Source of the DNA: Roseitalea porphyridii
GTDB lineage: Bacteria; Pseudomonadota; Alphaproteobacteria; Rhizobiales; Rhizobiaceae
Length of the DNA: 64,000 nt
NCBI RefSeq assembly: GCF_004331955.1
Contig: NZ_CP036532.1
Location: forward strand, 1,426,001-1,490,000
Reading direction: 5' to 3'
Part shown: positions 51,101-63,100 of the stretch, one piece after another
How positions within the stretch are numbered: position 1 is the first letter of the stretch
Layout: the number at the start of each line of letters is the position of its first letter
Made by a program: the position numbers and the translations under genes
The notes under the pieces: model-generated
What the model saw: only the letters and a program-made list of their open reading frames with translations
Database searches by the model: none
Told to the model about the DNA's origin: nothing

Positions 51101-54100
51101 GTGGGCGCGGTCGTTTCCGTGCCGCTCGGCGACTGGAACCTGACCACCGACGCCGCGCTGGGGCGCAACTTCTTCACCTCGTCCGCCGGTTCGATCGCCG
51201 TCAGCGCGACCACGAACCTGCCGCAGATCGCCTTCCAGAACAGCCCGACCGGCCAGTTCATCGACGATGGCGGCACGCCGGACGATCCGGGCGACGGCAC
51301 CGTGCTCGACCGCGATGCCATGTTCGAACGCGGCGGGGGCGGCTATGTCGACATCGACGACCGGCCCTTGTCCGCCGATGCGCTGGTCGGCGACGACAAT
51401 TGGAACATCGTCACCTCGACCCAGACCGACGGCGAAAAGGCCGCCATCGCCGTCGATGTCGCCATTCACCGCTTCCGCACCGACACGACCGCCCGCTTTG
51501 CCGCGACCAAGAACGCCGGCTCGATCGACACGCAGTCGCTGTCCCTGACCGCGCTGACCGATGGCGGCTTCGCCTCGCGGCGCGACAATGCCGATCCATT
51601 CGTCTCCGGCGCGTCGGGCGTCGGCGGATCCGGTCATGTGCTGATCATGCGGCCGACAACCGAAGCGATCTTCGCGGCGCCGCTGCCCGAGGCGCGCGGC
51701 AACTCGATCGGCACGATCGGGGCGCTGAGCCTTTCGGCGACCAACGATCTCACCGCGGCGACCGCTGCCGCTTCCTACGGCAAGGCCGAGAAGTTCGCGC
51801 TGAACATCGGCTTTGCCATGACCGACTATGACGGGGTGGCGAACGCGCTGCTTGTCGACCCGTCGCGCTACAAGATGGGTGAGACATCGCTGATCGCCAC
51901 CGACAAGAGCACGCTGCTGGCCGATGCCGGCAGCGGCGCCTCCGGCAGCACATCGATCGGCGTGTCGCCTGCGCTGGTCTTCGCCGACCGCACGGCCGAT
52001 GCGGCGATTGTCACCAATCCCGATGGCAGCTCGGGCTTCACCGGCGACTGGTCGCTCGGCTCCACCACGGTCGCCGCTCTGATCGGCGGCGATGTGATCG
52101 TCACCTCGGTCGCCGGGGCCGGTCTCGACGAATCCTCGGCCATCGACGAGGACGATGACGGTGAGCCCGACAAGCGCAAGAAGACCGAGGTGCCGGTCAA
52201 GCTGCTTGGGGACCGCGCGACGACCAACGCCGACGATCTTGCCGACAAGACGGCCGACACCAAGACCGACGATCCGGCCAACCCGGACGACGACAACGAC
52301 AATCTCGACAGCCCGGCCGACGGCAAGGAGTTCGGCTTCGCCCTTGCCGGCGATTTCTCCGGCATCTTCGGCGATGTGGCGGCAACGGCCCGCATCGAGC
52401 ACAACCGGACTGTCGACACGACGTCGGGCGGTGGCGGCAACCTGTCGGTGGTCGCCACCAACACGACACGCAACTTCGCCGCCGCCGGCTCGGCGGTCTC
52501 CGGCGCGGGCGAGTTCGGCATCGCCGCCTCGGTGGCGCTCGGTCGCATCGACCGGACGACGCGCGCCACGGTCAGCGCGCCCGAACTGTTGCTCGATGAC
52601 GGGGCGAGCTTCGTCCAGGCGATCGACACGACGACGATGAACCTGTTTTCGGCCGGACGCGGCGACGCGGCGGTCAAGAGCACCGTGCTCGGCAGCGCCT
52701 CGGTCGATGTCAGCACCGTCGTCACCGAGGCGTTGGTCACCGATACGAACGTCGATCAGGATCTCGCCGGCGGCGGTCTGACCGTCTCGGCGCGCAATGG
52801 CGGCTCGTCGCTGCTTCTCGCCGGCGCCGTGCGCGACCCGGCCGAGGAGGACGACGCCGACGATCCCGATGCGCCGGATGCACCCGATGCGCCCGACGCA
52901 CCCGATATCCCTGCCGGAGACGGTGAAGGCGAGGGCGGCGACGAGGAAGCCGAAGGCGGCGGCGACGGCTCGGGCGGCTTCTCGGTCGGCATCGCCTTCG
53001 CCGGCAACGTGCAATCCGAAACCGTCCGCGCGCTGATCGACGAGAGCACGATTTCGGCGGGCGAAGTCACCGTCAGCGCCCGGCGCGACGGCTCGATCGA
53101 CGGCGCGGCCGCCTCGAGCGGTTCGTCCGATTCCTTCACTCTGGCCGCGGCGGCGGCGGTCAACGTCACCGACCGCGATGTCACCGCCGACATCGTGGGT
53201 GGCTCGGTCGAGGCCGGCGCCGTGGACGTCAGCGCGACTGACACCGCCGACAGCCGTGCCCGGATCGGCTCGGACGCCGCATCGGGCGAGGTCAGCATCG
53301 GCGCTTCGGCGGCGGTCGTCGTCGAGGACCGGACCGTGCGCGCACGGATCACCGATGCCGACCTGTCCGGCAATCCGGCCGTGACCGTCACGGCGACCCA
53401 GTCGGGCAATGTCGACGTCATGCAGAAGGGCGGCGGTGAGGCCGACGAAGGCTTTGCCGGCAACATCGGCGTCGGCGTGATCGTTTCGCGGCGGACGACC
53501 GAGGCACTGATCCGCGATGCCGATGTCGATGCGGGGTCGGTCGCCATATCCGCCCTCACCGAGGGCGATCTCGTCAACCGGCAGGGCCTGTCGGTGGCGG
53601 CCGAGACCGCCGGTGCGATCGGCGTGATCGTCTCCGACCTGCGTACCGACACCAGCGCCCGGATCATCGGCGGCGACGTCGACGCAGGCACCGGCGACAT
53701 CATCGTCGGCGCCCGGCAAGCCGGCCGCGTGCTCGCGCGCACCGGCAAGTCCGGCTCAGGCGAGAACGCGCTCGATGTGATGGTCTCGAGCGCGACGATG
53801 AACGGCACGGTCATCGCCGAAGCCGACGGCACGACGCTTTCCGGCCGGCGGGCCGAGTTCAAGGCCGAGGACAAGTCGGTCCTGCAGGCGGCCGCGATCG
53901 CGCGTGCCGAAACCGGCGGCGTCGGCATCGTCGGCGGGGTCGGCTATGCCCGTAACGGGCTCGACGTCAGCGCCCTTGTCACCGACACCGCGCTCGATTT
54001 CACTGACCGCACCGATGTCGTCGCACTGAGCGAGGCCGCGCTGACCGGCACCGTGGTCGGCATGAATTTCGGCGGCGGCAACTTCGCGGCTGCGTTCCAG

Positions 54101-57100
54101 GCCGGCTGGCTGACCTCCAATCGCGAGATCGTTGCTCGCGCCTCTGGCGACTTCGGCGGCACCGTCGGCGGCGATCTGAACGTCCGCGCCGAGCGTCAGG
54201 ACAAGCTGATCGGCATCTCGGTCACCGCCCAGGAGGCGAACGCCGCGGTCGGCATCGGCGGCAACGTGCTGCAGACCGGTGGCCGCACGCTGGCCGAATT
54301 GATCGTCGACGACGATCTCGTCATAGACGGCGCCCTGTCGGCACGGGCCCGCGATCTCAGCGAGGCGGGCAACATCGCCATCGGCGCGGCGACGGGATCG
54401 GGCAGCTTCAGCCTGGTCGGCTCGCTTGCCTACACGCAGATGGGCCGCCGCCCTGCTGGTGCCGTCATCCTCGAACCCGGTGAGCGCAGCCAGGAACACG
54501 AGGCGCAGAACGAGCAGACGCGCGACGATCTGGGCAACGCGGTGGCCGACGAACTTCAGATCACCGATGCGGCCGCCCGCGCCGATCTTGTCCGCCGCAT
54601 GGATCTGGCGGTCGAATCGCGCGTTGTCGTCGCAGACGACACGTCACTCACCGTCCCCGGCGCGACGCTCATCGAGGCCGAGGATGCCCGCAAGGTCGCC
54701 TCGATCGCCGGTCAGATCTCGATCGGCTTCGACACGGGCGGGCTGACGGGCGAAGCGGCGAACGCGGTCACCATCGACGAAAACGGCATCTCCGTCAGCG
54801 CCCGCGATGTCGCCAATACGGCGCTCTCCAACATCATCCAGATCGCGCTGTTCGGCTTTCCGAGCGGCGATGACGATGGAGGCCTGGACGAAGCAGGCGG
54901 CCAGGCCAATGGCGACAGGCCCTCCGGCGACGGCGGCGATGGCGGCGACGGATCGAGCGGCGGCAGCGGCGGGGTCTCGATCGGCGCGTCCTTCGGTTGG
55001 GCGCGGCTGGGCGGTCTCGTCTCCGCCGATCTGGTGCTCGGCAGCGGGTCAAGAGCCGTGCTCGGCGACACGACCATCACCGCCGCCTCGACCGCGCGCG
55101 CCATGGGCCTTTCGGCCGGCGCCTCGGCGGGCCAGTCCAACGTCGCGATCGGCGCGGGTGCCGGCATCAGCCGGCACGACCAGCTGGTTCGCGCCCGGAT
55201 CGACGGCGCGGGAAGCTGGGCCACCACCGGCAGCGCGCTGCGCGTCGGCGATCTGACCGTCGATGCGACATCGGACGGCCAGTCGCGGGCGATCGCCGGT
55301 TCGGTCACCGCCACGAGCGGCAATGTCGCCGTCGCCGCCGTGCTCGCCGTCTCCGACATGGACGCGCAGACCGAGGCGTCGATCACCGACGTGGCGATCG
55401 ATGCGGGCGGCGATGTCGCCCTTTCGAGTGTCGACGAGGGTGGCGCGCTGTCGCTCGGCGTGTCGGTCGGCGCGTCGACTGGCGTCGGGATCGGCCTTTC
55501 GGTCGGCCTGAACAGCGCCAAGAGCGTCACGCGCTCCACTGTGCTGGACGCTGAAATCAATTCCAGCCGCGACATCGTCGTCGCGACCCGGCGGTCGCAG
55601 AGGATGAACGCCTTCGTCCTTCAGGCCTCGGTCGGCTCGAGCGCCGGCGTGGGCGCAACGCTCGGCATCTCCGAACAGAAGGGCGAAAGCGTCGCGCTGG
55701 TCGATAATTCGACCCTGACGGCCACCGATGACGTGATCGTCGACACGTTCGGCGATTCCGAGCTGACCGCCGCCGCGGTCGGCGCCGCCGGCGGCGGCTC
55801 GGCGGGCATCACCGGCTCGATCTCGATCACGATCAAGCGCGACGTCGCCGCGGCAAGGATCGTCGATTCGACCGTGACGGCTGATGACAGCGTGCTTGTC
55901 CGCGCCATCAATGGCGGCGTTCTGTCGGGCGTGGGCGGGGGCGACGATTCGGCCAGCCGCGAACTGGGGGCCAGCCAGACCACCGGCTCGATAGCCATCG
56001 GCGGCTCGGTCGGCATCGGCGTGTCGGTCTCGGTCATCTCGATGGCCTCCGAGGTCATCTCGGAGATCGTCGATTCCGAGGTCACGGCGCGCGCCTTCGA
56101 TGCCGGCATCGACACGATCACGCGCTCCGCCACGGGCGATGTGCAGACCGACTATGTCGAGCGCCAGGACACCGCGATCAGCGGCGTCTCCGTACTCGCC
56201 GACAATCAGACGTCCCTTCAGGCCATTGCCGTGTCGATTGCCGGCGCCGGCTCGGTGGCGATCGGCCTTCAGGTGCCGGTGCTTCTGGTGCGCGACGCGG
56301 TCAAGGCGCGCATCGTCGACAGCACGGTCGTCTCCGGCCGGAACGTCTCCGCCGAGGCCTACAATCAGAGCGACATCTTCACCTTCTCGCTGACCGGCGC
56401 GGTCGGCATCGGCGGCGCGGGCGTGGGCGCGCTGGTCGAGGTCGGCTCGCTCAAGAAGACCACCGAGACAGAAGTGATCGGCAGCACGATCGACGCCGAC
56501 CGCGACATCGTGCTGACCGCTGCCGCCCCCGAAAAGCTGAACAAGTTCTCGATCGCCGTCGCCGGCGGGCTCTATGCGGGCGTTGCCGGCATCGTCGAGA
56601 GCCTCGTGACGACCAACGCCACGCGTACGCTGGTCTACGATTCCACCCTGATCAGCGGCCGCGACACCGAGCTTGTCGCCGCATCGCCGCGCAACATCGT
56701 CAACAACGCGGCGACCGCCGCCGGCGGTATTGCCGGCGTCGCCGGCGGCGTCGTCATCCTCAATGCGCGCGATGAGACCCGAGCCGAGATTCTCGACGGC
56801 AACGCCGGCGATGCGTCGAACCTGCGTGTCACGCGCGATCTCGACATTCGCGCGGATTCGCAGCTGCGCACCAATTCGGTCGTCGCCGGCGCGGCTGGCG
56901 GCCTTGTCGGCGTGAGCGGGTCGATCCTGGTTTCCAAGTTCGAGCAGCAGGTCTTCGCCCGCATCGGCAACAACACCGATTTCGGCGCCTATGTGGGCGC
57001 GCCGGCGCCGCGCAACGTCAATGTCCACGCCTATCAGGGCTTCGACCAGACCATGACGGTCGGCGCGGTCGCCGGCGGCTTCGTCGGCATCGGCGCCTCG

Positions 57101-60100
57101 GTCGGCGTGACCAATGTGCGCAACACGGTCGAGGCCTCGATCGGCAGCGGCGTCACCCTCGTGGCGCAGGACACGATCACGGTCAGGGCCGATGGCGTGC
57201 GCGACCTGACCGCGAACGCGCTGACGGTCGGCGGCGGCGCGGTCGGCTTTTCGGGCGCCGCGCTGGTTGCCAGCTTCGCCGCCTCGGCCGACGACGAGGA
57301 GAGCCGCGAGACCGTCGAGGAGGTCGATGCGGGCATGGAAGGCGATCCGTTCGAGGCCGAGGGCGACAGCCCGGCCAATGCGGACAGCCAGCTTGCCTCC
57401 CTGCTCGGCGAGGCGGCCGGCGACCGCAACTCGGTCGATCTGGGCGGTCTTTACGCGACCGGCCAGACCGACGCCCTGCGCGCCTCGATCGGCGACGCCA
57501 CCCGGCTCGAGGCGGGCGACGAGATCGATATCGCCGCGAAGGAAGACGGGCTGATCAAGATGCGCGCGGGCGCGGCCGCCATCGGCGGCTATGCGGGCGT
57601 TGCCGGCGGCGTCGTCACGCTCAAGCGCGGCTCGACCATCGTCACCGAGATCGGCGACAATGTTCAGATCCGCGGCGGCGACGTGATGATCGGCGCCAGT
57701 GCCGTCGATCAGACCGGCCAGCGCGATGTCGACGAGGACGGCAACCCGCTCGGCAACCAGGTCGCCGTCGCCGGCAGCGGCGGCCTCGTCTCGGCCAACG
57801 CGGCCATCGCCGTGACCACCCTGTCGCGCACGATCGATGTCGAGTTCGGCCAGAACGTCGACATCAATGCCGGCGCCGGCGATGTCGCGATCAGCGCCCG
57901 CGAGGATGGCGAGACCTGGGCGAGCACCGTGTCGGCGTCGACCGGCGCCATCGCCAATGGCGGCGCGCTGGCGACGACGAGGCGCGAAACCGACATCGCC
58001 ATCGATCTGGCCGATGCGCGGGTCGTCGGCGTCAATGTCGACGTGACCGCCGAGCGCGACGGCCTGCTGCGCAGCCAGGGCGTGGCCGCCGCCGGCGGCA
58101 TCGCCTCGGGCGTTGGTGTCGCCACCGACACGCGCGACGAGGCGACGGTGACCGTCGATCTGGGCACCGCCCGCATCGAAACGCTCGACGCCGCGACCAT
58201 CCGCGCTTCGAACGCGGCCAACGTCACCTCGCTCGCCGTCGGCGTCGCCATTGGCGGCGGCGGCGCGGTCGGCGTGTCGAGCGCGGTCGCCCGCCGCGAG
58301 GGAATCGCGCAGGTCACCGGCTCTGGCGCCGAATTCCGCGTCGGCACGCTGTCGGTGACGACCAATGACGCGGTGTCGATGGACGAGGAGGGCGTCAGCC
58401 TGGTCGACGCGCGCGCGATATCGGCGGCCGGCGGCGGTCTTCTGGGCGGGCAGGGCGCCCGTTCGAATGCGGTCAACGAAAGCCGCTCGATCATCGACCT
58501 GACGATCGCCTCGCTCGATGCCGAGGGTGATGTGGAGATCGACGCGCGCACCAACGGCGCCATCGACACACGCACCGACGGTTTCGCGCTCGGCTTCGCC
58601 GCGGCCGGCGCCAACCTGACCGAAGCCACCATGTCGAGCATTGCTTCGACCCGTGTCGATCTGACCGGCAGCGCGCAGGTGGACGGCTCGGTTCTCATCG
58701 GCGCGACGGCGGCCGACACCACCTTCGGCAAGTCGGTCTCCGGGCAGGGCGGGGCGATCGCGCTTCAGGCCTCCAAGGTCAATCTGACCATGGTGCCGAC
58801 CACCACCGTCGCCGTGACCGGTTCGGGCATCGCCGCGCTCGGCGGCATCGACGTTGTGGCAAACCGGGCCAGCACGTTCGAAGTCGAAGCCGATTCGCTG
58901 CAGGCATCCTTTTCGGGCGCCAGCGGAACGGGCATCGACAGTACGGTCGACGCGACGATATCGGTCCAAATCGGCGCCGACCTGACCGCGCCGACCATCA
59001 CCGTCGCCGCGCTGCAGCAGATCACCAAGCTGGCCGAAGGCTTCAACGTGCGCACCACGACCGGCGGCGTCACGAGCGGCTCGTCCGTCAGCAGCGAGAC
59101 GATCGTCGATGTCGACAGCAACATCGAGATCGGCAGCCGACTCGAACAGCTCGTCTCGCCGTTCCTTGACGGTGAGGGCATCGCGGTCACGCTCAACAAC
59201 CGCTTCGATCTGGTCGACCGGCTCGAACTCGACACGGGCGGCGCCGTGGCGATCCCGCGCGGCGACGGTCAGATGCGCATCGACGTGCGCAGCGCCGACA
59301 TCCTGTTCGAAGACGCCGAACTCGCCGCCTTCGACGACATCACCGTCTCGGTGACCAACGATGTCGATGCGAGCCTTGAAGCCAACGTCGCCGCCTACGG
59401 GCTGGCCGGCGCGCCAAGGGGCGGCGTCGAGCTCGAATTCGATGCCAATCAGCTCATCGCCCTGAGCGGGTCGAGCGAACTGACCTCGCGCGCCGGCTCT
59501 GTGCGGCTGCTCAACGGCCGGACCGTCACGCGCCAGCAGGAAATCCTGCTCAACGCCGAAACGCGCATCTTCAACGGAACGACGATCCCCGTGCCCGCCG
59601 GCGTCACGGCGATCGCGGACGCCGATGTCCGGTCTGGCCTGACGATCGGCACCAACGCCCGCATCATGGCCGCCCGCGACGTGCGGCTCGTCTCCGATCA
59701 GGGTTTTGTCGACCCGTACGGCTACTATTCGGTCTCCGACCTCTATTCGGGCGCGGCCGAGGCGATCACCAACTTCTTTGGCGGCATCGTCGGCGCCGAC
59801 GAAATCTCGCTCGACCGAACTGGCGGCCAGTCGATCAACAATTCGGCCTCGCGCACCGCCATCGCGGGCACCGCCATCGCCGGCGCGTTCGCCGAGGCGA
59901 CCGTGGACATCGCCCTCAATGGCGACATCACGCTGGGCGGCAGCACCGAGGGCGTTTCGGTCGATTATGCCACCAACGAGTTGCGCAACGCCGCGCTCGT
60001 CGCCTTCATCGCCGAGCGGCAGGCCGAACTCGACGACATCGACATCTACGAAGAAGGTGCCGACGAACTGCGCGCCCGCCTTCAGGCCGAGATCGACAGC

Positions 60101-63100
60101 CTTCAGGCGCGACTCGCACGCCTTGGCGGCGCCGACGCGCGCGGCGACACGGTCACCGTCTCGCCGATCGTCGCCGCGGTCGGCAATATCGAGATCATAA
60201 CCGATGCGATCGGCGGCGACGGTCGGCTCGAAGCCAATGGCGACGCGCTGATCCGCATCACCAACGCTTCGTCCGCCCTGCTCGAGGTGGAGGGCGCCTC
60301 CGTGCCGTTCCGCGCCGGCGGCGAGGTGCGCGTCAACGGCGTTGCCGTGCGCGACAATGCCGAGGCGCTGCAGCGCGCCGGAGAGGACCAGTTCGTTCGG
60401 GCCGAACTCGACATCGCGCCCTCGGACGGCGACCGGCCGTCGATCTCGATCTCGGGCACCTATATCGGCTCGGGCGATGACGACCGCTCCGACATCATCA
60501 TCTCGGGCAACATCGAGAACCTCAACGGCGACATCACCGTCTCGACGCTCGACGGCAACGTGCTGGTGCTGGACGCAGACATTTCCGGCCGCAACGTGAC
60601 GATCGACGCCGGTGGCGACTTCTTCCTGTCCGCCCCGCCGGGCGTGACGACGGTGGGTGGGCGCGATCCGGCCGGGCTCTATCGCGACTTCTTCGCCGAA
60701 TATGAGGACATGTCCGATCAGGCGTATCTTGGCTACCTGATCGACCGGGGGCAGCTCTTCCTGCCCGGCGTCAGCGGCGTCATCGCATCGAACGCCTATA
60801 TCGCAGCGGGCGTGCCCGCATGGGAGCGCGAGCGCGGCAACGGCCAGATCCGCGCCATCGGCGGCGTCTACATCTATGCCGATACGCTCAACATCGACGG
60901 CACCATCCAGTCCGGCGAGACCGACTGGCGCCTGACCGTCCACGATCAGCTGTCGACGCGGCTGGCGAACCTCACGCCGGGCGAAATCGCCGGCCGCGAC
61001 CGCATCCTCATCTCGCGCGCGGTGCGCGACGACGGCGACCTTCTGATCGGCGACGAACTGACCGGCCCCACGGGCATGGTCCCTCTGGTCTCCTCGAACG
61101 TGTCGGTCTGGTACAATGTCGGCACGGGCGAACTGGAAGTCGACCCGATGATCACCAAGGGCGGCTATGTCGAACTGGTCGGCCGGATCATCTCGACGGG
61201 CGGCAACTGGCGCAACGGGCCGACCGAGAACCAGGCGCGCATCACCGCAGCCAACGGCTATGGCCATGTCACCGTCAACAACATGTCCGACCTGCCGGTG
61301 GTCTTCTCGGCGATCAACACGGCGACCGAACCGGTCGACGGCTTCATCACGATCACCGATCTGGGCAACAAGGTGCTCGACCGCCCGCCCGGCCAGGACG
61401 ATGTCTTCCAGAGAACGACCTACCGGATGTTCGGCGGCCAGATTCAACGGACCACGCTCGCCACCACCAATTTCAGCGGGACGCCGTCCGTCATCCCGAT
61501 CATCACGGCGCTCGATCCCGACACGGCCCAGTTCCAGATTTCCGATGCCTACGCGCTCGAATATTCGCGCTCGCGGATCATCGAGGAGGTCACCACCGAG
61601 CAGAAGACGGTCACCGAACGCTTCATCCTCAACAACTACGAAGAGGACGAGGTGCTCAGCACCTCCTCGCAGATCCTTTTCGAGGACGAGGAGCTTCGCT
61701 CGATCGCGACACTGGTGACCACCACCGCCGCCGATCTGGCGACGCCCTACGATTACGGCCGTGACATCACCGACGAGACGGTCCAGACCGGCAACTGGGC
61801 GCTGGTCGGCGAGCGCCGCGTGGTCGATCGGTTCCTGGGCGTCCCCGTCAAGTGGGAGAGCGATTACGAACGCGAGATCGTGCGCACCTACAACCAGCTC
61901 GACAATCACGAGATCGCCGCCAACGTGCCGATCTCGATCGGCTTTGAAGGGTTCGAGACCTCGGCCATCACGATCGACTCGGTCGGCGATGTCCGCTTTG
62001 CCGGCAATGTCTTCAATGTCGCCGGCGAGACCGAGGTCAACGCCACTGCAGGCTCGATCTCGGCCGAAAGCGGCAACGCCATCCTGTTCCTCGACCATTC
62101 CCGCTTCGAGGCGGCCGGCGACATCTCCGGCGCCGACTTCATCACCACAAGGCGTCTTGGCGGCGGCCTGACCGGCGGCGGGTTCACCGAACGCACCGCG
62201 CGCACCGGTGTCGCCGACATGGTGATCGACCAGAACGACGGCGCGCGCCTGTTCGCCCAGTCCAACGGCGGCGACGTGCTGCTGCGCGAACTGTCCGGCA
62301 ACATCACGGTCAGCCAGGTGTCGGGCAACCGCGTCCGGCTCGTCTCGCCCGGCTCGATCTTCCGCGAGAACCGGCTCAACCGTCCCAACCCCGCATTCGG
62401 CGCCGACACGCTGGAACTGATCGCCGAAAGCGGCGCCATCGGGACGCCGCAAGGGCCGCTGCCGGCCATTGTGGCGACACGCCTCGACGCCCGGGCGCTG
62501 GGCAACATCTCCATCAGTTCGCCCTTCTCCGATCTGCCGGTCGGCCACGTCCAGTCGACCGATGGCGAGGTGTTGCTGACCTCGACCCGCTCGATCACCG
62601 ACGCCAACGACAATGCCGTGCCCGACCGCCGCGCCATCGACGGGCTGCTCGACGAATTGTGGGACGAGATCGGCCTGCGCGATCTCGGAACGGCGTCCGA
62701 CGGCCGGCGCGAGGAGGTCACGCGCGGGCTCGAAGCGGCCGAACGCGCCGATTACGAGTTCTACTGGTCGGTCCGCCGCCAGATCGAGATCACGCGGAAC
62801 GAGACCGGCGAAGTCGTCGACAAGCGCGTCCGGGATCTGGGCTACGACGAGGACTACCAGTTCAAGTTCACCGACGAACAGGTCGACGCCATGCTCGATG
62901 GCAAGGCGAGCGGCGTCCCGCTGACCCAGGAGCAGATCGACGCCGAGGCCGAGGCCAGAACCGAGGCCTACCACCGCATCCATGAGAAGTATGGCGAGGG
63001 GCCCTACGATGTCGATGTCCGCATCAAGCTCGATGATGAGATCGTCGCCGAGACGCAAAGGGCGATGTTCTTCACCGACGCGCAGCTTCAGAACCGGCTG

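Noticed and set aside
48239-53719. A 1,826-codon minus-strand open frame in the same gene
   Set aside because: Same reason: antisense shadow of the adhesin gene with no ribosome-binding site or recognisable fold.
52655-60140. Three RGD tripeptides in the adhesin as integrin-binding sites
   Set aside because: The protein is very rich in Arg, Gly and Asp, so three RGD occurrences in over 6,000 residues are expected by chance, and none lies in a context resembling a known exposed loop.
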